Below are positions 31,998 to 45,005 of a stretch of 64,000 nucleotides of DNA, piece after piece. The stretch's first letter is position 1; each line of letters starts with the position of its first letter. The notes beneath the pieces were generated by a model. It searched no databases and was not told where the DNA came from. It saw only the letters and a list, made by a program, of their open reading frames with translations. The position numbers and the translations under genes were made by a program. Origin of the DNA: Scleroderma bovista (lineage: Eukaryota; Basidiomycota; Agaricomycetes; Boletales; Sclerodermataceae); assembly GCA_037178675.1 (NCBI GenBank), contig JAYMGJ010000441.1, positions 62,001 through 126,000 on the forward strand, read 5' to 3'.

Positions 31998-34900
31998 TCA
32001 GTAGGAAAATACCATAAACCAAGGATTGAGTACGATCTAGACGACGTTGAAAGTCAGTGATCGAGATACCAGAGGAAGAATCACTGACTGGGAAGAGTAT
32101 GTGGCAGCCTACGACAAGACTATGTCGTCAAAACCACAATGTCAACTCCTTCTAAGAAATTGTGCAGAACAAGGACCATACTTACACCAACGGATACATA
32201 ACTGCCCAGTTTGTCGATTCGATCCTCCATCCGGGAGGTACCAGTGATGTAGCGAGGATCACCATTCCGATAGCAGTAATTGAGCACAAGATCAGAGCAA
32301 CACGGAAGCGCTTCAGGATCTTTGGAACCTCCTCAAAGAAGTTCGAACGTTCAACTTCCTTCTTGGTAGCTTGCCAGGTCATATTGTATGACAGTAAGTG
32401 AGCGAGAATGGCCTGGGACAAGTGAATACTGAGACCTCCAAAGAAAAAGAAGCTAGAAAAAAAATCTCGTTGAGCCAGATCCGTTGGCTTATCGAAGTTA
32501 GCACTTACAAGAAAGGGATCCATGTGAGGTTCTCGAACAAGGAGGATAGTAAACTGCGTTGGCCAAGGCGGTATTCCAGTAACGTATAGCCCAGGTTTCC
32601 AAGACCAGGAAAAACCACAGTACAAGCAAGCCAAATCTCGAAACTATGAAGGAAAAATCCGTCGATTTGGATCTGGAATCCAAGAACCAGATAATTAAGG
32701 AGAGTGAGTATGGCGGCTGCAGCTATGCCATCTAAAAATGCTTCAGAAGAACAGAGGATAAGGCTGCGCAATGAAACACACAATACGAGAACATGTCTAC
32801 GGTAAAATGTCAGAACGCGGTGATTCCACAAATAGCTCGGCACGAACATGCCATCATACTAATCTTATAGTGCACGGGTGCACCTGACCAGACGAAAATG
32901 CGAAGCTGTTTCGAGATTGGACCCTTCCTCCACCATTGAATGAGCGGGTTGAATATCAGTTCGTTGCATCCTGGTGCCAGTGTCACCGAATGCATATAAC
33001 CCCCAAAGACAATCACTTGCCGTATGAGTACTTTTGCCACCGGTTCAGCTCGTCATCCACAGTGAGTGATACGCCTTCTTTGAAACCACCTTTGGAATAT
33101 GTAGCCCAGCGGATGAGGTAGCCTTTTAACTACGGGCACATATCAAAACATAGTTTCCTCTTGAATTAGGATGGTTATACCTGTAGCCGTAAGGCCATGT
33201 CAAAATCTTCGGATACGTTGGACTCGGACCAAATTTTCTTCTTCCCGTCGTCAGGATCAACAAACGCTGCGTCCTGGAGAGCAGACCAGCGTAGAAATGC
33301 GTTATGACCCACAAAAGGAGCGACTTCGCCATTTGCACATCCGATGGAAATGCATTTATTGATACGCCGAGTGAAATGAGCAATGGCATTTTCAAAGTAA
33401 TGGTGCGCGACTTGCATGACATCTGGGAATGCTCAAAGATATGGGGAAGAAATAATGAAGGGCTACCCACCGGATTCGTGCTGTATGATGGCGACCTCTG
33501 GACATTCTACTAGTTCTCTGGCGGCATCTCGGAAACAATCCTGATCGTGCACAACAATAATTAGAGTCATTTAAAACCAAGAAAACCAACGAACCTCTGG
33601 AACGATTGTATCAGAATCAACAAGCAAGATAATTTCCCCTATTCTCAGGGATTTGCCATTGCATGCCCAAGGTCTCCATTTCTGGCCACTCTCTTCGTAA
33701 GTTTCTTCGATGGCCATTTCCAACGCACGATCCTCTAGGGACTCTCCCGTGTCCTCCAACTGCCCCAGCGCTTCTGCTTCTTCGAGGATCTTGAAATGTT
33801 TCTCGAGCTTGATACTCAATGCAAGACCGTAGTTCATGTTCGACGCCTTCTTGAACCTCCCAGCACGTTTGAACCCCCCGGGCGTGCTGTCATGTTTGGG
33901 ACGCGCCACCCAACCAATATTATGGTTAGCATAGAAGGAGAGGCGTTCTTCTCTGTCCTTGGCATCAATCAGTTGCAAACCGTCATCGTGCACAAAGATC
34001 GATGATGTGCCGCCCTGTCTTGCGTAGGTTTGCATGGCCTTCTTGATGGAGAAGACGGATGGTGCGCTTGCAGATAAATCTTAGGTTACATGTTCACTGA
34101 GACGTTTCGAGGCACATACATGGTTTCTTTCAAGCTTTCCTTGAACACTGGCAGCTCGATGGTAATATGAGGGAGTGCCTCATCCACTTCTTTGTTTGGA
34201 TGTGGTCGCTTGGCGGAGTAGTACTTGGAATTCTCATTATACTGTGCAACCGGTCCAAGCCTTTTGGGTGAAAAGATTCATGAACAAAACTAGACATAAG
34301 AGTACGTTTGAAGGTTACACACACTAAAGACAAATTGCCAATGAGTTGAAGACAGAAGAACTAAGGCAAAGAGCAAATCAGAAAGGAAGACGTAGAATCC
34401 CTGCAGGAGACTGACCAGTGACACGCAGAATAGGAATGGTGTTGTGACGACCAAGGCGAATCGCATGTAATTGTTGTCCAACACCCACTCCGCGAGCAGT
34501 ATGCTAACGCCACTACCAATGAAAACTGCAAGGTGGAAAATAACGATGGTAAGTGGAGCGATATGTGAATAACTACCTAGGTAAGGCTCACAGGTAGAGA
34601 GTGCGACCGCCAGCCCACAATAGAAAGGAGCGAAAAGCCGCACGGGTCGAGGATCCTTGTTTGGCAATCCATCTTTCTCTGGATCTGATTGGTTCGCAGC
34701 CGGCGATGATGTTCTCCAGCTCCAGAACTTTGATGCTTTGATCTTCGGCTTATCCTGAGATCTTCCGTTTGCCTGTTCCTTTGCTGTTACAGGTATCTCC
34801 TCGTTCACGATTCCCTTCTCAGAGAAATCAACATCTGACGCGATCGTGGAGGATACCCCCGGACGACTAGAGGAGGGGGACATTAGGTGGCGGTTGCCCC

Positions 34901-35522
34901 ACACTAATTTGATCAACTTGTCCTCCAAGTCCCGGAAGAGTGGGATGATGTTGTCAAATTGGTCAGCCCAGACTACAATAACTCGTTCATCTCTCTGACG
35001 GGGAAGAAATGGATATGAGATGAAGATGGGAGTCAACTGGATTACTGACGATGAAAGCTCCACACTGTTCCTTCTCCGCGCGGGGCAACTCTCTCATCGT
35101 CTCTATGACCTGGATCTTTGTATCGGAATCGATACATACAGCTGTATCCGTGGGCGATCTGGGAACAATTAGTGGGATTCTGGAGGTTCTTTGTTTTTAA
35201 AAAAACAACAACAACAACATACATTGTCGCAAACGCTGCATGGACCGCAGCATTCCGAACTTTGACAGCGACAATGGGATTGAGGAGGCTGACTGATTCC
35301 ACAAACGGCACTAACAACTCATTCTCATATGGGAAGGCGCGAAAATGACCGTCTTCAGTGCGAAGGCAGACCCCAGTTGCTATTCCAGCCTCGACTGGTC
35401 TGAACCAGGCTTCACCTTGTGTCTAGTTGCAGGTGCTCAGCATGGAGAATGTGCACGTCAACGACAACCGTCACCTGTTGATACACATGGTGGAGAAGAG
35501 CATCATACGAATCATAGTCCAT
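31998..35522 (-). CDS. Membrane glycosyltransferase family 2 protein, tandem copy B
   Basis: Processive-type GT2 enzyme, probably at the plasma membrane or in vesicles, making a wall or surface polysaccharide; acceptor and sugar are unknown. Starts MDYDSYDALLHHVYQQ at 35522, with an intron directly after it, and ends in a 39-nt exon (32036-31998) encoding IVLNPWFMVFSY. In order: N-terminal region with EKEQCGAFIV; two or more membrane segments (34.3-34.7 kb); donor-binding part with ITIELPVFKESL, FVHDDG, FKRAGRFKKASNMNYGLAL, LLVDSDT (DxD-type), VSEDFDMALRL and LNRWQKYSYG; then several C-terminal membrane helices. All segments I checked are open, so it seems intact. It is not a chitin synthase: the QRRRW motif is absent. 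GC is lower than in copy A. Confidence 0.8.
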
Positions 35523-36928
35523 CCTGCCAAGCGGCCTGTGGAAGGGTGTGTGGCCAAAAACTGACTGTCGAACTTAAAGGGTTGACAAGGGCGAGCGCTC
35601 GGGGGGGGATCGATAAGCTCCCAAGTCGAAACTCACTGCGGCAGAATCAACGTGCGACACGCGTGCCGAGATGTCTTACGGGGTGACCCGCCCAATAGCA
35701 CGATCAGGAAATGCTTGTTCGGAACAATGACCGCCGCAGGCCCTGAAAATATGCATTTTGCTCACGGTCAAGGCACCAGGACAGATTTCGGTGAGCGAAG
35801 AGTACGAGCGGGCGAATCAGGCTTTTCCCAAGCAGAATTCACCCCGCCCATCACTGACCTGAATCCAGGGCCTATCCAATGGCATCGTGCGTAAATGACG
35901 TTGAGTCTCACGCATCTCGTCATGTATTTTTGTTTTGTATGTATTGCCTCGACGCCACAAGTGACCTGGCAAGGCGCGAAGCCCGACCGCCAAAACTCCG
36001 CGGAGCATTGTTTCATCTTGACCATTCGTCCTTATCATCCAACATGCCTTTGGAAACCACACTGCAGTACACGTGCAGAAAAACGTTTTTGAGGAAAATT
36101 ACTTACCCTCATAATCAAGAAGCGTGGCACCACACACGAAGGTCTCGACGTTTCGGGCGAAATGAATCGAAGCACTACGGCGGTCATCAAAACGGAGAAA
36201 ATGAATACACCCGCACGTGTCAAATGAATCCTCGGTCCAGGATTCATTATTCAATAATATCAAGTAGGCTGTGGGTGTCTTGTCGGGGACTTTACGTGGC
36301 CACTGGCCACCCGTATCACCGTCCGTTTCGTTGGCCAAGCCTATCGCAGTGAGGAGACCTGAGACTGGAAGCCCTAAGCTGTGTAATATTTAGTTAGGGA
36401 CCGATTCACGTACCACTTGAGACAGGTGGCTCATGAATGTTAGGCAAGACAAGTTGAGTTATGACGGCATCAAACTGACCACAGATTCTGTCTGTCTTGG
36501 GAGTCTAGACTCCGTTGGTTATATGCGTCTCCCTTTGTGCAAGTCGCTATTTACATTTGTTTGTACCTGAGTTAGTCGTTGTCAGTCCTTGTTCGCGGAA
36601 CTTGCTCTTTGTTCTGATCTGAGTCATTTCCCCACCCCTTCGGTTGAATCCGAGCTGGGGGTTCCAAACGATCATCGTCCTTGTGTACTTACTGTAAGTA
36701 AGGGTTTTAATTTCGCATCTCTCCCATGCCCATGAGATCACCGCTTTCGTTCGAATTTGAGCTGTATTTAACGAGGTTCGGAAACACCATATAATGTCCT
36801 TGCTTTAAATAATATACTAAACGAGTGTCTTATTCTACAACGTCCAGATGTGACTGTCCAATAGTATTATTATAACCGGCGTCATAAAACACCAAGCCTC
36901 ACTGTCTTCTTTACCTATCCGGGAGAAC
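35523..36928. other. Gap between the two tandem GT2 genes
   Basis: About 1.4 kb with no convincing coding exon. The part just upstream of 35522 is the promoter of copy B; the far side is the 3' region of copy A. A plus-strand open frame at 35879-36352 has no domain or codon-like pattern and overlaps antisense frames of similar length. Confidence 0.4.
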
Positions 36929-39900
36929 TCAGTAGGAGAAAATCATTAGCCAGGGGTTCAATACAATCTGGGGGGGGGCCGTTCGCGATCAGACGACAAA
37001 GAACCCAAGCAGCTCGGACTTACGGGGAACAAAACATGACAGCCCGTGACGATACTACAGCCAGTCACATCGGTTTCGCCGGGTCAGCCAAGTCATCACA
37101 ACAAAAAGAAGCCGCCCACTCACGCCAGGGGAAGAATAACGGCCCAATAGTCGCCCGGAATCCGCCAGCCAGCGGGTACGATATCTAAACTGAACACAAC
37201 AATAGCAGCAAACGCCGAAAATGACACCAAAAACGCCAGCCAGAACCGCTTGAGGATGCGTGGGACCTCGATGAAAAAGTTGGATTGCTCGACCTCCTTC
37301 TTCGTAGCGCCCCACGTAATGTTGTACGAGAACATGTGTGCGAGCAGTGCAACGCTCAGGTGCACGCTCAGGCCCCCGAAGAAGAAGAAGCTGACAACGG
37401 CATCGGTATTAGGATACATGAAATCATATCAAGGCAGTGAGTGGGGAGACGAACAAGAAGGGGATCCATGTGGCCGTCTCGATGCAGATATCCAGCAGGC
37501 GGCGATAGCCAAGGCGGTATTCCAGTAGAATATAGCCCAGGTTCCCCAACCCTGGGAACACGGCAACGATAGCCAGGAAAACCTCAAAGCTGTGGAGGTA
37601 ATACCCATCGGTCTGGATCCCGAGTCCCAAAATGACATAATTGGCCACAGACAACACCATCGACGCCGCGATACCATCTGCAAAAACGCTATCAGTTACG
37701 GAATTCCCAGCGAGTTTGGTTCTCACAGTAAGAGAACATGTCTGTTTGAAGCAGATCAGTCCTGGGATATGGTAAATGACGCTCTGACTCACACGACATC
37801 ATGGTGAACTTGTAGTGAACCGGCGCCTTGGACCACACGAATGTCCGTAGCTGTTTATTAATCGGGCCTAGGCGCCACCAAGTGATCAGGGGGTTGAAGA
37901 TCAGCTCGCTGCAGCCTGTGAAAAAGCCTCCGTTGGACAATGCAATGAAAGTGATTGAAGTGATACTACATACCATACGAGTACTTCTGCCATCTATTCA
38001 GTTCGTCGTCGACAGTGAGGGAGACGCCTTCCTTGAAGCCGCCATCAGAGTATGTCGCCCATCGAATGATATATCCTTTCAGCTACATACACAGCCCATC
38101 AGAAGGTTGCGCAGATAAAGCGCCTCGAACCGCACCTGCAGGCGCAAAGCCATATCAAAGTCTTCAGATACGTTCGACTCCGACCAGATCTTCTTATTCC
38201 CGTCAGCTGGGTCGATGAAAGCAGCGTCTTGAAGCGCTGACCACCGAAGGAACGCATTATGTCCGACAAAGGGAGCTACTTCCCCATTCGCACAACCAAG
38301 AGAAATGCACTTGTTTATCCGCCGTGTGAAATGCGCAATGCCATTTTCGAAGTAGTGATTCGCGACCTGCATGACGTCTGATACGACACGTTAACCGGGC
38401 CGTGGAAGCTTTCAAAGCCGAGCGCTCACCGGAATTGTGCTGAATGATGGCCACTTCAGGACACTCGCCGAGTTCACGGGCCGCATCCCGGAGACAATCC
38501 TAACTAGTCAGTTAGCATGACCCCTCTCTGTAACACAAGTGTCTTGCCTCTGGCACGATCGTGTCGGAATCGACTAACAGAATGATTTCTCCGAGCCGGA
38601 TGGATTTCCCATTACACGCCCACGGTTTCCATTTCTGCCCGCTCTCCTGGAAAACCTCCTCACAAGCCAGTCGCAGCGCATAGTCCTCCAGACTCTCTTC
38701 GGGATGGGGTCCTTCGAGCATACCCCTTGCTTCGGCGTCCTCGAGAACTTTCAGATGCTTCTCCAACTTCAAACTAAGGGCAAGACCGTAGTTCATGTTC
38801 GACGCCTTCTTGAACCGGCCCGCGCGCTTGAACCCACCAGGAGACGAATCGTGGGCAGGACGTGCAATCCAACCTATGTTATGATCTGCGTAAAAGTCGA
38901 TCCGCTCCAAGCGTTGTTTCTCGGTAAGCGACTGGAGACCGTCATCGTGTATAAAGATCGAAGACGACCCGCCTTGGCGCGCGTACGTCTGCATCGCTTT
39001 TTTCAAAGAGAAGATGGATGGAGCACTGCAGACGGGTTAATCACTTGGGCGTGCTAGGCTCTGAATGCAGTCACGTACATGGTCTGCTCCAGATCTTCTT
39101 TGTAGACCGGCATCTCGATTGTGATATGTGGCAGAGCCTGGTCAACCTCTTTGGTAGATGTTGGCTTCACAGCAGAGTAGAACCGCGAGTTTTCATGGTA
39201 CTGAGCAACGGGGCCAAGCCTACCAGAGACGCATTAGATGGCAAGAAATGTCAAGTCAATCATTCGTACATCATTCCGAGATTCCCAACAATTTGCATGG
39301 AGAAGAACTGCAGTCGTTGCATCAATACGAAATCACGTACAGATATGGGGTACGACTTACGAGAGAGACACAAAAGGTGAACGGTGCAGTGGCCAGAAGC
39401 GCGAACCGAATCCACTTTCCGTCTAGAATGGACTCTTGGAGAAGCATAGTGGCACCGCTACCGATGAAATCTGGGGATGAGATCGTCAGCAAAGCCAGGT
39501 GGGATGTCGACGAGACCTACATATTGACAGCGCACAACCTAGACCACTGTAAAATGGCGCAATAAGTCTCACCGGCCGAGCAATGTGTGATGCTTTCTCG
39601 GCATCGTGATCTTGCCGCGTGGACCGCCAGTTGAACCATTTCCAACCTGCCGTCGGGGCTGGTGTATTGGCAGCCTCCTTGTCAATCACAGTGATCTTCT
39701 CGGGTAGGACAGCACCCTCTGTGTTCTTGACGAGATCTTCGTTAGAGGGTGTGGCGGAGTAATCTATCTCAGAAGGGGGGAAAGAGAAGGTAGCTCGAGC
39801 GCGCCATACGAGTTTAATCAACTTGTCTTCGAAGTCGTGGTAGAGGGGAATGATGTTGTCTAGGCGATCAGTCCACAGGACGAGAACACGTTCGTCTCTC

Positions 39901-40421
39901 TGTCGTCGGGTCAGTCGGAACCACCATCATTGCGACACGTCGATGCACTCACAACAAAAGCGCCGCATTGTTCCTTCTCCGCTCTGGGAAGAAAGACCAT
40001 AGAGTCAAGGATCTGAATGCGCGTATTGTCGTCGACATTGATGGCGGTAGCATCGTCAGGGCTAAAGGGTCGTGCATCTACCTTACTACGAAAAGTAAAT
40101 AGAAGATGGAGGACATACACAGTTGCTAGGGCAGCGTGCACCGCCGCACTCCGCACTTTGACCGCAACGACGGGATTGAGGATGCGCACCGCGGCTTCGA
40201 AAGGGGCGAGAGCCGAGTTCTCGTATGGGAACACACGGAAGTGGCCAGGCTCGACGCGGAGGCAAACGCCCGCCGAGACGTTCTCCTCTGACGGCTTGAA
40301 CCATGCATCACCTTGGGTCTGAAGACGTTGAGCAGGGCTGAGGGGGGGAAGAGAAGAGAGGACATGCCCGCTTGAAGATATGATGCAGCAATGCATCGTA
40401 TGCATCATAGTCCATCGCCAT
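36929..40421 (-). CDS. Membrane glycosyltransferase family 2 protein, tandem copy A
   Basis: Paralogue of copy B with the same exon plan. Exon 1 is 40421-40368 (MAMDYDAYDALLHHIFKR). The next intron must begin with GC (GCATGT, 40367-40319) to keep the frame into TQGDAWFKPSEE; copy B has a normal GT there. Catalytic blocks: FKRAGRFKKASNMNYGLAL, LLVDSDTIVPE near 38560, FENGIAHFTRRINKC, NVSEDFDMALRL near 38150, followed by at least five membrane helices (FFFFGGLSVHLSVALLAH). The last exon is 36967-36929 (IVLNPWLMIFSY). It is GC-richer and looks less diverged from my memory of the family than copy B. Same-strand neighbours 1.4 kb apart suggest an unequal crossing-over duplication. Confidence 0.82.
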
Positions 40422-42739
40422 CGTGAGCTCCCTGGCCAAGTGTCGTGGGGACTGACGAAACCTAGCAGAGATCCGTCAGTGTCAGGGGCACGGGCACGAT
40501 AAAGGTGCCCAGCGAGGGTAACAGGCGATTATAAGTGCACACCTCTACGCCAGCGAGGATCTAACCTCAAGCAGACGGGGCGAGGAAAGATATCCCCCTT
40601 TGGACATATCAGTGGCCCGGGTCATCCGCCGGGGTGCAGACGTCCCAGTCCGGAAAGGATGCTCATTGCGGCACAGGCCCCCCCCTTCTGACGGAAAAAC
40701 ACCATCAATGCACGTCATGTACGAAGATCTTCAAGTTCCCATGTAGGCCGTAATGCACGTCCGACCAAGGAACGCACGAGGCGTGACAACGTCGGCGGGG
40801 CGCTACGGGTTGCATTCCTGGGAAGCACTAAGAATCATGTTACCCGACCAGTCCCGGCCAGGTATGAGAGCGCCGACCAGATGCATTTCATTTACACCTA
40901 CATACGTCGACCTCGACGAGGAAGGCAGTCCCAGCGTCAACAGGATAATGCGTTCATCCTTCGTACCTGCACTCGAGGACGAATATTCCGGAGATATCAC
41001 TGGCACTGCACGCAGAACTGTTCATGGTCTAGGCCGTGCCCTCCTCGGAGACTGTTCTCAGCCAAGAAGCTAGAAGATGTCGTCGTCGTCATGCTGTCGT
41101 TCAAACCGCATCGACAAAAAAGGCAACTTTTCACCACCCGACGGACCCGGAGCAGCCCCTATGCCGTGACGGATATGTCTCTTCGTCCACTCTGGGTGAC
41201 CTGGTCGACTCATCGCGCCCGCATCGGTTCCTCCTGGACGCAAGAGAACCACTCCGCGTCTGTGTGTTTCATCGTTCCGGTCAACTTCTATACGCATACC
41301 GGTGAGGATCCGAGTCGCAGAAAATATTCATGCGAGGTATGGTGTATGCCATAAGTGCGCAATCTGACATATGAAACACACAAGGGACAAGTACAGCACA
41401 GCCCAGAATAGTCTCAAGAAATAAATATGAATCATCTTGCCGGAGCATTGTTCGGGTCCTGCTGATTAAGTTCTGTCCTACTCGTTCGATAATAGGTCAG
41501 TGACTGGGCTTCTATTGGGTTAAAGTTGCACGGACACGGGGTGTCATTACTTCATGGTGCATACTTATCAAATGAAGGCGCCCACAGCACACATCAGCGC
41601 CAGTGTCCCCTGGGTTTGGTGCTCCTTGAAGATTAACGGTTTCCATGAACGCCACTGACACGACGCCACCACTTTCACGTGGTTCATTTAACGAAAACGC
41701 CGTGATGCCATGACGCAGTCCATATGCTATTGGGGCAGATAAGAACCAAGGGAATATACCACACCTGTGGGTCGATGGTGGGCGAGCCATCAAATACACA
41801 TGCATGTGTTCGTCTATGAAGATGTACTATGTAACCGTCTGGTATACTCACGACTGTCTGTTGAGGTTTACCCACCCCCCTTGCAATCAGGGCACTTTCT
41901 GCCCTGATTTTCTGTGACGTGAAAATTTGAGCTGCGCGTCTCCGGGTGCAAATGCTGAGGATGGCTCCCTCCAGACAGAGAACTATGTTGCCTTGAAGGT
42001 ATGGATGGCCTGAATCCATAGTGCCCACCCGTTTCTTGGCTGCGAATCACAGGCTGATTCGCCAGCTGAGCGCCGATGAACTGATTCTTGGATGCCTTTG
42101 TTGTGCACGACCTTCTTTGCAAGATAAGGGCGATAAGGGCGAGCACTTGTAGCTCCCAGGTGAGACTAAGATCGAACGTACTTTCGGAGAGCCTAAGTCG
42201 AATAAGTCAAGTTGATCAAGGGTCTTCGCGTCACAGGGCTCAGCGTCTCGTAGAAATTCCATGATGTGACGCCAACGGGTTGTCAACGTGAATACAGCAA
42301 GGGTGATCGATGTCGGTGAGTGGTGCCAGCAGTTAGCAGAAAGCGCCAAGGGGTGTCACGTCGCAGTGGTTTGACATGCGTTACCAAGTCCAAGTAAGGT
42401 GCAAGTACGTAGATCTGTTACACGCCGTCATTCCCGCGGACGGAATGATTTTTTTTCTGGGAAATGGACGTCTTGATTCCAGGTCTCGTCATTTCGTCAC
42501 CCTTGTGGACGTTCCTGGGGCACTGAAGCACCCGGCCGGAGACGGGATGGATGGGCAGGGGAGTCCGTGCCTCGAGGATGTGTGCTATTTGTGTCGAGGA
42601 TCCAGATCCGATCGCCCACCCCGGTGTTCCAAATGGGAGTTCCCCTGAGCCGCATCACCACCGGGAGAGAGGCGCGCACGTATTTTAATCCAGCGGGAAG
42701 AACCATGCATCCACCCGTCGTTCGCCTATTCGCGCAGTT
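40422..42739. other. Divergent intergenic region between GT2 copy A and the KRE6-like gene
   Basis: About 2.3 kb. Several open frames exist (for example plus strand 40753-41073 and 40881-41354; minus strand 41684-42028) but none shows a domain, a plausible start context or splice-linked continuation. The final 200 bases before 42740 are GC- and pyrimidine-rich and should be the KRE6-like promoter. A diverged or very small gene cannot be excluded. Confidence 0.35.
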
Positions 42740-45005
42740 ATGTCGGCCTCTGATCGCGCCTCAAATAACCTCCCCCCCTCGCCCCCGTTCTTTCTCGGCG
42801 AGGATCCCTACAGGCGATCCGAGCACATCGCCCCCTCCATCATCACGACCCCGTCCCACTCGCGTCCGTCTACCAGCGGTGGATCCATGTCCAACCCCTT
42901 CTCTCCCCCACCGAGCGTGCACAACTCAGATGTCCTCCTCGACTCTCAGTCTTCCAGCGGGAACTCCTCCCCCCTTCCCCACCAGCCCCGTCACGCCGGC
43001 AGCGGTCACCGCCCCAAGGCCTCCAGCGTGTCAATAGCCTCTGAACCCTTCCCTCGCCAAAACATCACCATCGTAGACCGCACCGATCGCGGCGCACCCT
43101 TCTACGGCCACGGGTACCGGCCAAGCCGTGCGTCCTCTGGCGTGCGTCTCCGAGAGAGCTTCGCTGCCCCGCCCTCGCGCCCTGTCACATCGTACTCCAC
43201 GTCACCCTCTGTCGCCACGACCAACGGCAATGCCAAGGGAAAGCGCATCAAATCAACCCTCCTCGAGGACCCAAGCACCCTCCAGAAGCCGTGGCTCGAA
43301 AAGAAAGATCCATATGGACGCCTCGCATATCTGTTCACCTATGCCATTGCATCTCTCGGCATCATCGCATCGGTTGTCAGATGCTATTTTGGGTACAAGA
43401 GCGTGCCCATGATCAAGGGAAACTTGTGCATGGTGCTCGACGAGGATTTCAACACCGACACCGACACCGTATTTGGCTCAGGTGGGAAGTGGTTCCGCGA
43501 GGTCGAGCTGGGGGGATACGGGTGAGGCCCCCCCTCAACGACCCCTGAACTGTGCCCTTACCACCGTCTTTTAGGAACGGCGAATTCGAGATGACGACGT
43601 CATCGACGAACAATTCCTATGTGTCCAACGGATACCTCTATATCACCCCCACATTGACATCTGACGCCATCGGCATGAGTAGCATCTTTGACGGATACAC
43701 CTACAACCTCACAGACTGTACCTACAACGTCACCAACCCCGAGTCCGTACCAGGAGGGACAAACACGACCACCTTCAATCCCACTGCATACTACCAGTCT
43801 TGTGGCGCCATTAGTAATACCACCGCCGGCACCGTCATCCCGCCCGTGCAGAGCGCAAGGATTAGTACACGGTACAGTGCAAGCATCAGGTATGGTCGGG
43901 TCGAAGTCCGCGCCAAACTGCCGAGGGGGTGAGTCCCATGGGTTCCTCTATCCACTGCTTCTGACCTCCATTCTCACAGCGACTGGGTAAGGTGCTTTGC
44001 TGTGCACGTTACGAGATGCTTATATGAGGTGCTACACAGCTCTGGCCTGCAATTTGGATGCTTCCTGTCAATAATACCTATGGCCCCTGGCCGATGAGCG
44101 GTGAAATTGATCTTATGGAATCCCGCGGAAACGGTCGTGATTACCCTGATCAGTAAGTCGTCGCATTCCATCTCATCTTCTTGTTCCTGTTGAAAACACA
44201 CCATCGGTTTCCTCTACTCCGGCTGACACGGATCGCATCCGGGTGCTGAGGAGGGAAGAATCGGAATCACAGTTCCATTTCTGATATGATGAATCTAACG
44301 CATCTGCCACGACAGGGGTATCGACTATGTCCGAGGCTCACTCAACTGGGGTCCCCTCCCATTCATCAATGCCGTCTCGAAGACGTTCGGGTGGTGGACA
44401 CAACGGCGGACAGATTACGGCGAGGGATTCCATACCTACGTATTGGAATGGACGAGCGATTTTCTGTACGTTTCCCCCCCTTCTCCTTCTAGCCGTGCTG
44501 ACCGTCCACCCTGCTACAGACGCATCTATGTCGACAACCGGCTCCAGTTCATGCTCCAGCTCTCGTTTTTCGAGCCATTCTTCACGCGCGGCAATTTCCC
44601 TCCCGTTGTCCAGAACGGGACAACCCCGATCGTGTTGGAGAATCCGTGGGTGAATGGAACCAACGCGACGCCCTTTGACCAGCGTACGTTTCCCCTCCGG
44701 ACCGGTCTTGGGAGAGTACAGAACTGATGTCCGACCCCTGACAGCCTTCTACCTCATCCTCTCCCTCGCAGTGGGAGGGACGAATGGATGGTTCCCCGAC
44801 AACGCAGGCAGCAAGCCGTGGTTAGACGGGTCCAATACGGCCATGAAGGACTTTGCCCTTGCCCAGGGGACGTGGGAACCAACCTGGGGATCAGATGGGG
44901 AAAGCAAGTCATTCATGATGTGAGTCCCCCCCCCCCCCCGGCCTTTTCGCGCGATAAATAATAATATTTTGCAGCGATTATGTGAAGATGTGGCAGCTTT
45001 GCTGA
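42740..45005 (+). CDS. Kre6/Skn1-type GH16 membrane protein (beta-1,6-glucan synthesis)
   Basis: Type II membrane protein of the secretory pathway needed for beta-1,6-glucan in the wall. Eight exons: 42740-43521, 43575-43928, 43980-43986, 44040-44152, 44316-44465, 44520-44683, 44745-44919, 44975-45005; 591 residues. A long Ser/Pro-rich cytosolic N-terminus precedes one transmembrane segment (LAYLFTYAIASLGIIASVV, about residues 197-215). The lumenal SKN1/GH16 domain follows, with RISTRYSASIRYGRVEVRAKLPRG, DWLWPAIWMLP and the catalytic GEIDLMESRGN (the ExDxxE pattern), then GGTNGWFPDN. The third exon is only 7 nt, yet it restores exactly the conserved G-D-W between RG and LWPAIW. Confidence 0.93.

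Noticed and set aside
31998..40421. Chitin synthase identity for the GT2 pair
   Set aside because: The chitin synthase QRRRW motif and its typical domain flanks are absent; the arrangement fits a different GT2 family.
40753..41354. Plus-strand frames in the 2.3-kb gap before the KRE6-like gene
   Set aside because: No domain, compositional bias or splice continuation was seen, and overlapping frames on the other strand are just as long.
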